Of a stretch of 64,000 nt of DNA, positions 1 to 8,534 are shown piece after piece. Numbering within the stretch: the first letter of the stretch is position 1; every line of letters starts with the position of its first letter. Below the pieces are notes generated by a model. The model made no database searches. It saw only the letters and a list, made by a program, of their open reading frames with translations, and had not been told where the DNA came from. A program made the translations under genes and the position numbers. This DNA is from an uncultured SAR116 cluster alpha proteobacterium (GTDB taxonomy: Bacteria; Pseudomonadota; Alphaproteobacteria; Puniceispirillales; Marisalimonadaceae), in NCBI GenBank assembly GCA_902623995.1, contig CACNWE010000003.1:62001-126000 (forward strand). Direction: 5' to 3'.

Positions 1-1
1 A

Positions 2-568
2 AGAAGTACAAAAGAAGCTGTGTTAAGTTATAACAAACGAACACAAAAGGTTTATGAGCTTATTGAGGCGTTTCCGAAGCCAACGATAGCGAAAATTAAT
101 GGATATTGTATTGGTGGAGGTCTCAATTTAGCTGTATGTTGTGACATAAGAATTTGCTCTGAAAAGTCACAATTTGCAATGCCTGCGGCGAAACTATCTC
201 TTGGCTACCCTTTTTCATCAATAAAAAGATTGTTTGATATAATGGGACCTGGGATGGCTAAACACTTTATGTTTACTGCTGAAAAAATATCTTCAAAAGA
301 GGCAGTTTCTTGTGGATTAATTCAAAAGCTAGTAAGTGAAGAAAATTTAGAAACTTTTGTTAATGATTATGCTTTTACAATCTCTAAAAATGCTCCTTTA
401 ACTATAAAGGCAATGAAACAAATTGGTATTGAAATTTTAAAAAATCCTTCAGAAAGAGATTTGACTTTATGTGAAAATTTAGCTTCCGCTTGTTTTGATA
501 GTGAAGATTACAAGGAGGGAAGAAAAGCATTTATGGAAAAAAGGAAACCAAACTTCAGAGGGGTCTAA
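2..568 (+). CDS. Enoyl-CoA hydratase/isomerase (crotonase) family protein, 5' end cut by window
   Basis: The open frame runs in from the left edge, so the N-terminus is missing; an internal GTG at 20 is not the real start. The crotonase signature is clear: the oxyanion-hole segment KINGYCIGGGLNLAV, followed by CDIRIC and a PAAKLSLGYP stretch, with the helical C-terminal region intact. Classic enoyl-CoA hydratases carry Glu in the segment that reads MPAAKL here, and a second Glu about 20 residues later where AKHFMF stands. Both appear replaced, so it may be another crotonase activity (isomerase, hydrolase or decarboxylase). It converges on the amidohydrolase gene with three bases between stop codons. 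The family call is firm; the substrate is unknown. Confidence 0.88.
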   Translation, partial: RSTKEAVLSYNKRTQKVYELIEAFPKPTIAKINGYCIGGGLNLAVCCDIRICSEKSQFAMPAAKLSLGYPFSSIKRLFDIMGPGMAKHFMFTAEKISSKEAVSCGLIQKLVSEENLETFVNDYAFTISKNAPLTIKAMKQIGIEILKNPSERDLTLCENLASACFDSEDYKEGRKAFMEKRKPNFRGV

Positions 569-571
569 ACT

Positions 572-1474
572 TTACAGGGGATTATAATATTTAATTGCAT
601 TATCGTGAAACAAACACTGAATTTCATTTTTGGGCAACCCTGCTGTTATGTTTTTAAAACCATTATAAATTTCATCAAAAGTAGCACATAAACTATCTAC
701 AGGAAAATTAGATGCAAACATACATCTTTCATATCCAAATATATTTATTACATCCAATATAATTTCTTTGTTGAGGTTAACAGTCCATTTTTTATCAGGA
801 ACACAAATGCCAGAAATTTTGATAGCGGTATTTGGTTGTTCAGAAAATTCTTCTAAATACATTCTCCATTGATTTAATCCATCAAAAGATCTATCAGAAG
901 GTAGACCTGTGTGGTTAAGAATAATGATAGTATCAGGGAAATCTTTTGCTAATTGAGTTGCATCATTAAGGTGCCACCATGGAGTTTGCAGATCAAAATG
1001 TAGTTTGTGTTTTTTTAATAAAGAATACCCGCTTCTAAAAACAGGATCATTTAATGATCCCTTTATATTATCAAGATTTGTATTTGGATTATCAGTTGAT
1101 TTAGGTTTATGTCTTATACTTCTTGTAAGGTCATATTTAGACTGATTTTCTAGCACTTTTTCAATATCGTTCCTGTCAAACCATGCTTGTGCAACCAAAG
1201 CATTTGGAAAACCAGTCATTTCAAATAATTTATGAAGCCATTTAGTCTCCCCAATGGGGTCATTTGGATCCCATTCAGTTTCCATATGGACAGTTTTTAC
1301 AATGTTATGATTTTTACTAACTTCAAAATAATCTGTTGTTAAAAAATTTTTACAAATAGATTTATAATCACCATATCTAAATGGTATTTGTTTATCTGGG
1401 TTCAACCAAGGATTTTTCTTTAAACTTAAATCCCAGAAGTGGTGATGGGCGTCGATTATAGGTATATCTTTCAT
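572..1474 (-). CDS. Amidohydrolase family protein (amidohydro-rel, TIM-barrel metal hydrolase)
   Basis: This 300-residue protein opens with IIDAHHHFWD (residues 6-15), the N-terminal metal-binding His motif of the Amidohydro_2 family of lactonases, decarboxylases and hydrolases. Further family marks are ILNHTGLP in the middle (a metal-ligand His strand) and CMFASNFPVD near the C-terminus, where the FGSDWP-like motif normally sits with Asp; here Asn occupies the GSD position. Length is typical. It follows the dehydrogenase gene on the same strand with nine bases between, so the two probably form an operon for catabolism of a small organic acid, sugar lactone or aromatic breakdown product. The exact reaction cannot be read from the sequence. 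Confidence 0.85.
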   Translation of the reverse strand: MKDIPIIDAHHHFWDLSLKKNPWLNPDKQIPFRYGDYKSICKNFLTTDYFEVSKNHNIVKTVHMETEWDPNDPIGETKWLHKLFEMTGFPNALVAQAWFDRNDIEKVLENQSKYDLTRSIRHKPKSTDNPNTNLDNIKGSLNDPVFRSGYSLLKKHKLHFDLQTPWWHLNDATQLAKDFPDTIIILNHTGLPSDRSFDGLNQWRMYLEEFSEQPNTAIKISGICVPDKKWTVNLNKEIILDVINIFGYERCMFASNFPVDSLCATFDEIYNGFKNITAGLPKNEIQCLFHDNAIKYYNPL

Positions 1475-1483
1475 TGAAAATGC

Positions 1484-2371
1484 CTAAATAATTCCTTTTA
1501 AATCAAATAATTTTACTATAGATGTGCCATCTAATTTTTCTTTTGAGCTATTTACCAAAATTGTGAATAATTGTTTGGTCAGAGAAGACATAGGTATGGG
1601 TGTGTTTTTAGCATTAGCTAATTTAGACACCATTTGTAAATCCTTTAAAATCTGTGAAGCGTATCCTTTAGGTGCAAAATCTCTATTTACTATTCTAGGA
1701 AATAGATCATTTAATAAATTAGACCCGGCATGACCATCAGAGAGTGCTTCTGGAATTTTGTTTGCATCAATATTCCAAGCTTGTGCAAAGGAAGCTGCTT
1801 CCGCCAAAATTGCATAATTATTTAAAACTATTATTTGATTTATCATTTTTACTATTTGACCAGATCCAGTTTCACCAAAAAAAGTAAATTTTGAAGATAT
1901 TTCTTGTAAAATAGGTTTGACATATTTTACCACTTTTTCATCTCCACCTACCATAATAGCTAAATTCCCCTGTAATGCTTTATCAGGGCCACCTGAGACT
2001 GGTGCGTCAATCCACGACGCTCCCGTTTTTTTATTTAGTTGATTAGCAAAATTAATTGTTTCATCTGCTAATGTAGTTGATAAATCTAAAATAATAGTGT
2101 TACTATTAGCATTGTTAACTAAACCGTCTATACCAAATACTACTTCTTTTACACTCTCTGTTTTATCAACACATAAAATTATTATGTTATTATTTTGGGA
2201 CACCTCAGAAGCTTTTTGGTTCAATCTGACATTTGATGTTTTTTTTAATGGTTCAAGTTTTTTTAAATTTTTATCATAAGCATCTATTTTGTAACCTAAT
2301 TTAGATAATCTCTTGACTAGAGACAATCCCATTAATCCTACACCTATAAACCCTAAATTTAGATGATTCAT
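1484..2371 (-). CDS. NAD(P)-dependent 3-hydroxyisobutyrate dehydrogenase / tartronate semialdehyde reductase family
   Basis: The 295-residue protein begins with the Rossmann motif GFIGVGLMG (residues 7-15). It carries the substrate-binding signature DAPVSGGPDKALQGNL and the catalytic-lysine segment GQIVKMINQ, in the usual order for beta-hydroxyacid dehydrogenases. Its C-terminal helical domain is complete. These enzymes oxidise beta-hydroxy acids such as 3-hydroxyisobutyrate or reduce tartronate semialdehyde. It is the first gene of a two-gene minus-strand unit with the amidohydrolase and faces away from the EamA transporter across a 134-base AT-rich gap that must hold both promoters. No strong Shine-Dalgarno precedes the ATG. 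The exact substrate is not determined. Confidence 0.87.
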   Translation of the reverse strand: MNHLNLGFIGVGLMGLSLVKRLSKLGYKIDAYDKNLKKLEPLKKTSNVRLNQKASEVSQNNNIIILCVDKTESVKEVVFGIDGLVNNANSNTIILDLSTTLADETINFANQLNKKTGASWIDAPVSGGPDKALQGNLAIMVGGDEKVVKYVKPILQEISSKFTFFGETGSGQIVKMINQIIVLNNYAILAEAASFAQAWNIDANKIPEALSDGHAGSNLLNDLFPRIVNRDFAPKGYASQILKDLQMVSKLANAKNTPIPMSSLTKQLFTILVNSSKEKLDGTSIVKLFDLKGII

Positions 2372-2505
2372 TTTTAGTACGCAAAAAATTAAAATTTATT
2401 TACACATAATGAACTTAAACATACATATAGATGGCATCAATATTAAAATTTATTTTAAAATTATATATTTTTTAACTTTAAAACACATTTTGGAACAAAA
2501 CTGTC

Positions 2506-3378
2506 ATGACTAATAATGTGAAACGAGGTATCTTGATAATAATCCTCTCAACACTATTTTTTGCAACCATGGATGGCGTTTCAAGATACTTAGCTGATAC
2601 TTATAACGTTTTTGTAATTAACATGATAAGAAGTTGGGTTTTAGCTCTGTTAGTTGTTTCCATAAGTCTCAGAAATCAAAACGGTATTGTTAAAGTTTTG
2701 AGAACAAAACAACCTTACATACAATTCATTAGAGGCTTATTACTTATAAGTGCTATTTTAATCGGGGTTTATTCTTTTACTAAACTTGGTCTAGTCCAAA
2801 CCCACTCAATATTATCCTCTTTTCCATTAATTGTTGTTGCTTTTTCAGGACCAATATTAAAAGAAAAAATTGGTGTTCAGAGGTGGTTGGCAGTCATTTT
2901 TGGTTTTATAGGTGTTTTAATCATATTGGATCCTACAAATTACATATTGAGCTTTGATGCAATTTTACCGGTGCTCGGTGCTTTTGTACTGGGTTTTTAT
3001 TCTATTCTTACAAGAAAGGTTTCAGAAACAGACACGTCAGAAACAAGTTTTTTCTGGGTTGCCATTGTAGGTTGTATTGTCATGACAATAGTTGGTCCTT
3101 TTTTCTGGGAACCAATTTTATTTCAAGATTGGGGCTGGATGGCAGTGTTATGTATTTTGAGTACTGCAGGTCATTTTCTTTTGATAAAGGCTTATGAAAA
3201 TGCAGAAGCTAGTGTCCTTCAACCATTTACGTATTTCCAGTTGTTCTTTGCTTCTATAATTGGAATAATAATTTTTAATGATACATTAACCATATCAATT
3301 CTTCTTGGAGGTAGTATAGTTGTTGCAAGCGGTATATTTGCAGCATGGAGAACACACATAAAAAGCAAAAACAACTAA
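2506..3378 (+). CDS. EamA/RhaT family (DMT superfamily) transporter
   Basis: The 290-residue protein is almost entirely hydrophobic, with about ten transmembrane helices in two repeats, as expected for 10-TMS drug/metabolite exporters. The first repeat starts GILIIILSTLFFATMDGVSRY, and the second around ILPVLGAFVLGFYSILTRKV. A short basic tail (WRTHIKSKNN) should be cytoplasmic. Such proteins export or import small metabolites; nothing here gives the substrate. It is transcribed away from the dehydrogenase/amidohydrolase pair, so joint handling of one metabolite is possible but unproven. Confidence 0.86.
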   Translation: MTNNVKRGILIIILSTLFFATMDGVSRYLADTYNVFVINMIRSWVLALLVVSISLRNQNGIVKVLRTKQPYIQFIRGLLLISAILIGVYSFTKLGLVQTHSILSSFPLIVVAFSGPILKEKIGVQRWLAVIFGFIGVLIILDPTNYILSFDAILPVLGAFVLGFYSILTRKVSETDTSETSFFWVAIVGCIVMTIVGPFFWEPILFQDWGWMAVLCILSTAGHFLLIKAYENAEASVLQPFTYFQLFFASIIGIIIFNDTLTISILLGGSIVVASGIFAAWRTHIKSKNN

Positions 3379-3422
3379 AATTCATATTTTTAAATTAATG
3401 ATCGCTTGATGCAGGAGGTTTT

Positions 3423-4115
3423 ATGAAAAAAAATGTTTTAATTACTGGTGCCAATAGAGGTATTGGTTTGGCACTAACAAAAAAATGTCTGGGTAAACAA
3501 TTTTATGTTGAAGCATGTTGTAGAAATCCTGATAATTCTCATGAACTAAATAATTTATCAAACAACAATCCTCATCTCAATATAACTAAAATGGATGTAA
3601 CCAGTTCAAAAAGTATTTTGAAAGCCTCTGAAAATTTTAAAAATGAAATTGACATTTTGGTTTGTAATGCAGGTGTTAATAATGGTAAAGGTGATATTTT
3701 TAGTGATGTGCATAACGAGAATGCTATCATGGAAGTAATGATGGTTAATGTTGGTGGGCCATTTTTAACAATTCAAAATCTTTATAAAAACCTTAATAAA
3801 AAAACTATATCTAAAATTGTTATTATTTCTTCCCTAATGGGAACTCAAACTCATGCCTCAAATAATGCTCCTATATACAGAGCCTCTAAAGCAGCTGCTA
3901 ATAATTTGATGAGAACAATATCTAATCATTTTTTGAATGATAATATTATTGTATCATCTTATCATCCAGGTTGGGTGAGAACTGACATGGGTGGAACTAA
4001 TGCTGATATATCAACTGAAGAAAGTGCAACTGGGTTAATAAATCACTTTTTAAATTTACAAAAATCTGATTCTGGGAAATTTTTCAATTACGATGGAAAA
4101 CCACTTCCATTATAG
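3423..4115 (+). CDS. Short-chain dehydrogenase/reductase (C-factor-like SDR)
   Basis: A strong AGGAGG precedes the ATG. The 230-residue protein has the classical SDR marks: cofactor motif TGANRGIG (residues 8-15), the CNAG strand (81-84), catalytic Ser137, and Tyr152-Lys156 in YRASK. The segment after the active site, HPGWVRTDMGG, is typical of the C-factor/CsgA-like subgroup. It is a cytosolic NAD(P)-dependent oxidoreductase with unknown substrate. It lies 44 bases after the EamA gene and 35 before the GNAT gene, so it may be co-transcribed with them. Confidence 0.88.
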   Translation: MKKNVLITGANRGIGLALTKKCLGKQFYVEACCRNPDNSHELNNLSNNNPHLNITKMDVTSSKSILKASENFKNEIDILVCNAGVNNGKGDIFSDVHNENAIMEVMMVNVGGPFLTIQNLYKNLNKKTISKIVIISSLMGTQTHASNNAPIYRASKAAANNLMRTISNHFLNDNIIVSSYHPGWVRTDMGGTNADISTEESATGLINHFLNLQKSDSGKFFNYDGKPLPL

Positions 4116-4150
4116 AAGTTTTTAAATCTATACTCTAGTTAAAAAATATT

Positions 4151-4597
4151 ATGCATAATTTTATGTTTAAAAAAGTAAGTTCAAAAGAAGAAATGGAAAA
4201 ATCTTATGCCATTAGAACTAAAGTTTTTTGTGAAGAACAAAAAATATCTAAAGAAATAGAGTTTGACAATTTAGACCACCTTTGCAGTCATTTTTTAATT
4301 TTTGATGATAAAAAAGTAATAGCAACAGCAAGAGTGCGTCAAAAAGAAGAAAACATTTTAAAAATTGAAAGGGTTGCTGTTTTGTTTGAGTTTAGAAGGC
4401 AAAAGGTAGGATCAACTTTAATCAAAAATATCATTAAATATTTCATTAACTTAAATGAAAACATATCTTTTATTTTGCATAGCCAAGTTGCTGTTGCAGA
4501 TTTTTATGAAAGTATAAATTTTATTACTTACGGAGATGAATTCTTTGAAGATGGAATTCCCCATATAGCAATGGAATATAAAAAACTAAAATCATAA
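4151..4597 (+). CDS. GNAT family N-acetyltransferase (ElaA-like)
   Basis: The 148-residue protein matches the GNAT fold: N-terminal IRTKVFCEEQ as in ElaA-type acyltransferases, a central beta strand LKIERVAVLFEFRRQKVGSTLI holding the acetyl-CoA pyrophosphate-binding Arg-rich loop (usual form RxxGxG/A, here RRQKVG), and the C-terminal AVADFYESINFITYG helix-strand. It should transfer an acetyl group from acetyl-CoA to an unknown amine. The Shine-Dalgarno is weak, and a second Met at residue 5 could be the real start. It converges on tRNA-Thr. Confidence 0.82.
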   Translation: MHNFMFKKVSSKEEMEKSYAIRTKVFCEEQKISKEIEFDNLDHLCSHFLIFDDKKVIATARVRQKEENILKIERVAVLFEFRRQKVGSTLIKNIIKYFINLNENISFILHSQVAVADFYESINFITYGDEFFEDGIPHIAMEYKKLKS

Positions 4598-4660
4598 TTT
4601 TTAACTGTCTCTTAAGTATCATAAGATGATCAGCTAAAAAAATCTAACATGATTATTTAA

Positions 4661-4736
<76 letters not shown>

Positions 4737-4782
4737 ACAAGGTGATAAATAATAGATATTTAATTTATAAACAAGAGATTAT

Positions 4783-5631
4783 TTAATTTTTTATAACATT
4801 TTTTTGTAGTTGGAACATAGCAATTGATGCTGCATTTGAAACATTTAATGAATTAGACTCAATGTTAATTGGTATTTTAATTAAATGGTCAACTTGTTCT
4901 CTTGTTAGTCTTCGAAGACCTTTCCCTTCAGATCCTAATATTAAAGCTACATTTCCTGTTTCATTTTCAAGTTCATAAACATCGTTTTCACCTTCTCCAG
5001 CAAGTCCATAAACACTAAAATTATTTTTTTGAAGTTTTTTTATTTCTCTGTACATGTTTGACAATTCAATTATTTGAAGTTTCTCAATAGCTCCAGAAGA
5101 CGCTTTTGTTAATGCAGAAGTTTCCTGTGGACTGTTTCTTTGAGATAATGCTAAGGCATCCATTTTAAAAGCTAATGCAGATCTAATAATTGCTCCGACA
5201 TTTTGAGGATCAGTAACTTCATCAAGTAGAATAAGCCTTACTGGCACTTGCTTATTAGATCTATGATGGAATAAAAATTCATCCATTGACAATCTTTTAA
5301 GGGGTTCTGTTACCAAAATTGCATTTTGATGTGGCTTGTAATTATTTATTTTGTCCATCTCTTCTTTAGTTTTGACTTCGATGTCTAATTTCAATTTAAA
5401 TTTATTGATTTCGTCTTTCCAATTAGAGACGTTTGTATTAGTTGTGATAAGGTAATGAAGTTTTCTATTTTTATTGTTGAATGCTGATAAAATAGAATGT
5501 TTGCCTACTATTGGTATTTGATTATTTTTTAATGAAGTATAATTAAAATGAAAAATTTTTTTTTCTTTAGTTGTTTTATTTTTTTCCGCTTTGGCAAAAT
5601 GATTATCAAATTTTTTTGAATTTCTTTTCAT
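4783..5631 (-). CDS. rlmB: 23S rRNA (guanosine-2'-O)-methyltransferase RlmB / TrmH family
   Basis: The 282-residue SpoU/TrmH-family protein has a Lys-rich N-terminal tail of about 35 residues, then IVGKHSILSAF, the substrate-binding domain start typical of RlmB. The SPOUT catalytic domain (about residues 130-280) shows all three motifs: LDEVTDPQNVGAIIRSA with the catalytic Arg, ILGSEGKGLRRL, and IPINIESNSLNVSNAASIAMF at the SAM-binding knot. It is predicted to 2'-O-methylate a guanosine in the 23S rRNA peptidyl-transferase region. Its place beside tRNA-Tyr and tuf is common in Alphaproteobacteria. The start is the first Met of an open frame with no strong Shine-Dalgarno. Confidence 0.92.
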   Translation of the reverse strand: MKRNSKKFDNHFAKAEKNKTTKEKKIFHFNYTSLKNNQIPIVGKHSILSAFNNKNRKLHYLITTNTNVSNWKDEINKFKLKLDIEVKTKEEMDKINNYKPHQNAILVTEPLKRLSMDEFLFHHRSNKQVPVRLILLDEVTDPQNVGAIIRSALAFKMDALALSQRNSPQETSALTKASSGAIEKLQIIELSNMYREIKKLQKNNFSVYGLAGEGENDVYELENETGNVALILGSEGKGLRRLTREQVDHLIKIPINIESNSLNVSNAASIAMFQLQKNVIKN

Positions 5632-5753
5632 ATAACCATTTGATGTAAATTGTTTTATTTTTTTGTTTACTTTTAATAAAAGCTTTCATATTTAGTAAGC
5701 CTTGTGTATATAACATAACAATTTTTTAAATTTAAGTAAGGTAAAATTTTAAT

Positions 5754-5759
5754 TATACT
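5754..5759 (+). promoter_or_regulatory. Candidate -10 element for the tRNA-Tyr / tuf transcript
   Basis: TATACT lies 11 bases before the first base of tRNA-Tyr, which puts transcription start just ahead of the tRNA. The sequence 17 bases upstream (TTTAAG) is a poor -35 box. This is the only reasonable promoter position between divergently transcribed rlmB and the tRNA. Confidence 0.4.
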
Positions 5760-5770
5760 AATTTGATTTT

Positions 5771-5855
5771 GGTGGGGTGGCCGAGTGGTTAAAGGCAGCA
5801 GACTGTAAATCTGCCCGCATAGCGTACGTAGGTTCGAATCCTACCCCCACCACCA
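5771..5855 (+). tRNA. tRNA-Tyr(GUA)
   Basis: This is an 85-nt class II tRNA. The acceptor GGTGGGG pairs with CCCCACC, the anticodon loop CTGTAAA gives GTA, there is a long variable arm (CCGCATAGCGTACG region), the T-arm is GTTCGAATC, and CCA is encoded. It heads the ribosomal superoperon; tuf begins 33 bases after the CCA, so tRNA and mRNA are probably cut from one transcript. Confidence 0.97.
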
Positions 5856-5858
5856 CAC

Positions 5859-7078
5859 ATAAATAAAGTTAAAGAAAGGTCATAAAAGATGTCTAAAGAA
5901 AAATTTGATCGTAGCAAACCGCATGTTAATATTGGTACAATAGGTCATGTTGACCATGGTAAGACTACACTAACCGCAGCAATTACTAAAGTTATGGCTG
6001 ATGCTGGTCGTGCTGACTTTTCTGCTTATGACCAAATCGATAAAGCTCCAGAAGAAAGAGAGAGAGGTATAACTATTTCTACTGCTCATGTAGAGTATGA
6101 AACTGAGAATCGTCACTATGCTCACGTTGATTGCCCAGGTCATGCTGACTATGTAAAAAATATGATTACAGGTGCGGCTCAAATGGATGGTGCAATATTG
6201 GTTGTGAATGCTTCTGATGGCCCTATGCCACAAACTAAAGAACATATTCTATTAGCTCGTCAGGTTGGTGTCCCTTCTCTGGTTGTTTATATGAATAAAG
6301 TAGATCAGGTTGATGATGAAGAGCTGTTAGAATTAGTTGAGTTAGAAATTCGTGAATTACTAAGTAGTTATGAGTTTCCTGGCGATGATATTCCAATTAT
6401 TAAAGGAAGTGCCTTAGCTGCACTTGAAGGTCGCGATGAAGCCATTGGTGTGAATTCAATCACTGAGTTAATGGCTGCTGTAGATTCTTATATTCCTCAG
6501 CCTGAGCGTGATAAAGATAAACCCTTCTTAATGCCTATTGAAGATGTTTTTTCTATATCAGGAAGAGGTACTGTTGTAACAGGTCGTGTTGAGCGAGGTG
6601 TTATAAAAGTTGGTGAAGAGATAGAGATAGTTGGAATCAAAGAAACAGCTAAAACAACATGTACAGGTGTTGAAATGTTTCGTAAATTGTTAGATTCTGG
6701 TGAGGCTGGTGATAATGTTGGGGTTCTATTAAGGGGCACAAAAAGAGAAGAAGTTGAACGTGGTCAGGTATTATCTGCGCCTGGTTCAATAAAGCCTTAT
6801 TCTAAATTCAAAGGTGAAGCCTATATTTTAACTAAAGATGAGGGTGGGAGACATACACCATTTTTTAGTAACTATCGTCCACAATTCTATTTTAGAACAA
6901 CTGATGTCACTGGGGCTGTTGAGTTGCCATCTGGTACAGAGATGGTGATGCCAGGCGATAATATCGCAATATCTGTAGAATTAATAACTCCAATTGCAAT
7001 GGATGAAGGACTAAGGTTCGCGATAAGAGAAGGTGGAAGAACCGTAGGCGCTGGAGTTGTATCAAGTATTGAAGCTTA
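5859..7078 (+). repeat. Long direct repeat, copy 1 (tuf gene plus 30-base leader)
   Basis: These 1,220 bases match 22026-23245 with a single difference, T at 6213 against G at 22380. The identity starts 30 bases before the tuf start codon, covers the Shine-Dalgarno, and ends inside the stop codon (TAG here, TAA in the other copy). Flanks are unrelated. Such near-identity including all silent positions points to recent gene conversion. Confidence 0.95.
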
Positions 7079-7079
7079 G
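5889..7079 (+). CDS. tuf: Elongation factor Tu, copy 1
   Basis: The 396-residue EF-Tu delivers aminoacyl-tRNA to the ribosomal A site. G-domain motifs are GHVDHGKT (G1, residues 19-26), the switch I RGITI, DCPGH (G3, 81-85), NKVD (G4) and GSALA (G5), followed by the two beta-barrel domains and the C-terminal GRTVGAGVV strand. It differs from copy 2 only at residue 109 (Ser here, Ala there), next to the DGPMPQT loop. It sits between tRNA-Tyr and tRNA-Trp, the usual place for the first tuf before secE-nusG. It contains more CGT codons than nearby ribosomal genes, as expected for very high expression. Confidence 0.98.
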   Translation: MSKEKFDRSKPHVNIGTIGHVDHGKTTLTAAITKVMADAGRADFSAYDQIDKAPEERERGITISTAHVEYETENRHYAHVDCPGHADYVKNMITGAAQMDGAILVVNASDGPMPQTKEHILLARQVGVPSLVVYMNKVDQVDDEELLELVELEIRELLSSYEFPGDDIPIIKGSALAALEGRDEAIGVNSITELMAAVDSYIPQPERDKDKPFLMPIEDVFSISGRGTVVTGRVERGVIKVGEEIEIVGIKETAKTTCTGVEMFRKLLDSGEAGDNVGVLLRGTKREEVERGQVLSAPGSIKPYSKFKGEAYILTKDEGGRHTPFFSNYRPQFYFRTTDVTGAVELPSGTEMVMPGDNIAISVELITPIAMDEGLRFAIREGGRTVGAGVVSSIEA

Positions 7080-7122
7080 AAATTAATTTAAGGGTTTTAA
7101 ATAATAATTATTAATATAATTT

Positions 7123-7198
7123 AGGAGTGTAGCTCAATTGGTAGAGCACCGGTCTCCAAAACCGGGGGCTGGGGGTTCGAGTCCCTCCACTCCTGCCA
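7123..7198 (+). tRNA. tRNA-Trp(CCA)
   Basis: The acceptor AGGAGTG pairs with CACTCCT. The D-arm is TAGCTCAATTGGTAGAGCA, the anticodon loop CTCCAAA gives CCA, the T-arm is GTTCGAGTC, the discriminator is G, and the CCA tail is encoded. Length is 76 nt. It lies between tuf and secE, a conserved bacterial arrangement. Confidence 0.97.
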
Positions 7199-7288
7199 GA
7201 TATAAAATTATTAATTAATAATTATTAACTTTGACTTATATTAAAAAAAATGTAAATAATCATTTTTTTCTTGCAAGAAAGGCTTCTG

Positions 7289-7486
7289 ATGGCTAAAACA
7301 AATCCCGCACAATTTGTTAGGCAGGTAAGACAAGAAATTAATAGAATAACTTGGGCAACTAAGCGTGAAACACTATATGCATCACTTAGTGTTTTTGTAA
7401 TGGCAATAATTGCATCTTTATTTTTTCTATTAGTTGATTTGTTATTATCCAACATTGTTCAGTTTTTATTGGGTCTTGGTGGTTAA
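7289..7486 (+). CDS. secE: Preprotein translocase subunit SecE
   Basis: This short (65-residue) SecE has a single transmembrane segment near the C-terminus (SVFVMAIIASLFFLLVDLLL), preceded by the family signature VRQEINRITWATKRET. It clamps SecY in the SecYEG channel. The ATG at 7289 was chosen because AAGAAAGG lies six bases upstream; the longer open frame from a TTG at 7271 adds six residues and would place that Shine-Dalgarno inside the gene. It is followed by nusG after about 50 bases. Confidence 0.94.
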   Translation: MAKTNPAQFVRQVRQEINRITWATKRETLYASLSVFVMAIIASLFFLLVDLLLSNIVQFLLGLGG

Positions 7487-7536
7487 CTAATATTAATGAT
7501 TTATCTTATTTTATTTTTTAATAGTGGAATTTTGTA

Positions 7537-8067
7537 ATGGCCAAAAGATGGTATGTTGTCCATGTTTTTTCTGGAACTGAAAAAAAAGTCTGCCAAAATA
7601 TTGAAGAACAAATTATCTCCAAAGATATGGGATCTCTTATTGATGAAGTCTTAGTGCCTACTGAAGAAGTGGTCGAAATTAAGCGTGGTGCAAAAATCCA
7701 ATCTGAAAAAAAATTTTTTCCGGGATACATTTTAATAAAAATGGAAATGACCGATGAAACATGGCATTTCATTAAATCTCAACCTAAAGTTACTGGCTTT
7801 CTTGGTGGGAAAGGTAAACCAGTTGCAATAAGTGAAACTGAAGCTAATAGATTAATCGATCAAATAAGTGAAGGTGTTGATAGACCAAGATCAAGCGTTA
7901 TCTATGAAATAGGTGAAGAAGTAAGAGTCTCAGACGGTCCTTTTCAGAGTTTTAATGGTTTAGTTGAAGAAATCGATGAAGATAAATCAAGATTGAAAGT
8001 TGCTGTGTCTATTTTTGGTAGATCAACTCCTGTCGATCTAGAATATAGTCAAGTTGAAAAAATTTAA
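7537..8067 (+). CDS. nusG: Transcription termination/antitermination protein NusG
   Basis: The 176-residue protein starts with RWYVVHVFSGTEKKV, the NGN-domain opening that contacts the RNA polymerase clamp. FFPGYILIKMEM and VTGFLGG follow. A KOW domain at the C-terminus (EEVRVSDGPFQSFNGLVEEI) binds Rho or ribosomal protein S10. It follows secE as in nearly all bacteria. Length and domain order are normal. Confidence 0.97.
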   Translation: MAKRWYVVHVFSGTEKKVCQNIEEQIISKDMGSLIDEVLVPTEEVVEIKRGAKIQSEKKFFPGYILIKMEMTDETWHFIKSQPKVTGFLGGKGKPVAISETEANRLIDQISEGVDRPRSSVIYEIGEEVRVSDGPFQSFNGLVEEIDEDKSRLKVAVSIFGRSTPVDLEYSQVEKI

Positions 8068-8101
8068 TAATTAAGCAACATATGTTGTTGCGGAGGTTAA
8101 T

Positions 8102-8530
8102 ATGGCAAAGAAAATAGAAGGTTACATTAAACTAAATATCCCTGCAGGTGCAGCAAATCCATCTCCTCCAGTTGGTCCAGCTTTAGGTCAGCGTGGTGTT
8201 AACATAATGGAGTTTTGTAAGGCTTTTAATGCTTCAACAGATTCTTTAGAAAAAAATATGCCTATACCAGTTGTAATAACTGTTTTTTCTGATAAAAGTT
8301 TTAGTTTTGTTACTAAAACACCACCAGTATCCTTTTTTCTTAAAAAAGCTATTGGGAAAGATAAAGGATCAAGCGAACCTGGTAGAGTAGTTGGTGGATC
8401 AATAAAAATTGAACAAATTAAAGAAATTGCTGAAAATAAAATGAAAGACTTAAATGCATCAACCATCGATGGTGCAATTGAAATGGTGAAAGGTTCAGCC
8501 AGATCAATGGGATTAGAGGTATTGGAGTAG
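8102..8530 (+). CDS. rplK: 50S ribosomal protein L11
   Basis: This 142-residue protein has the Pro-rich helix of the N-terminal domain ([20 protein letters not shown]), which binds the thiostrepton loop of 23S rRNA, and the C-terminal RNA-binding domain ending [10 protein letters not shown]. The Shine-Dalgarno is strong (CGGAGG, six bases before ATG). It is four bases from rplA, so the two are translated from one mRNA. Confidence 0.98.
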   Translation: MAKKIEGYIKLNIPAGAANPSPPVGPALGQRGVNIMEFCKAFNASTDSLEKNMPIPVVITVFSDKSFSFVTKTPPVSFFLKKAIGKDKGSSEPGRVVGGSIKIEQIKEIAENKMKDLNASTIDGAIEMVKGSARSMGLEVLE

Positions 8531-8534
8531 TGTT

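Noticed and set aside
7206-7223. Eighteen-base perfect AT palindrome between tRNA-Trp and secE
   Set aside because: It has only A and T and no loop; such palindromes arise easily in this base composition, and no function is indicated.
7231-7258. secE promoter TTGACT...TAAATA
   Set aside because: The -10 box matches at only about half the positions, so it was not listed as a feature.
7271-7288. Longer secE start at a TTG
   Set aside because: The Shine-Dalgarno AAGAAAGG lies inside this extension and correctly spaced for the ATG at 7289.
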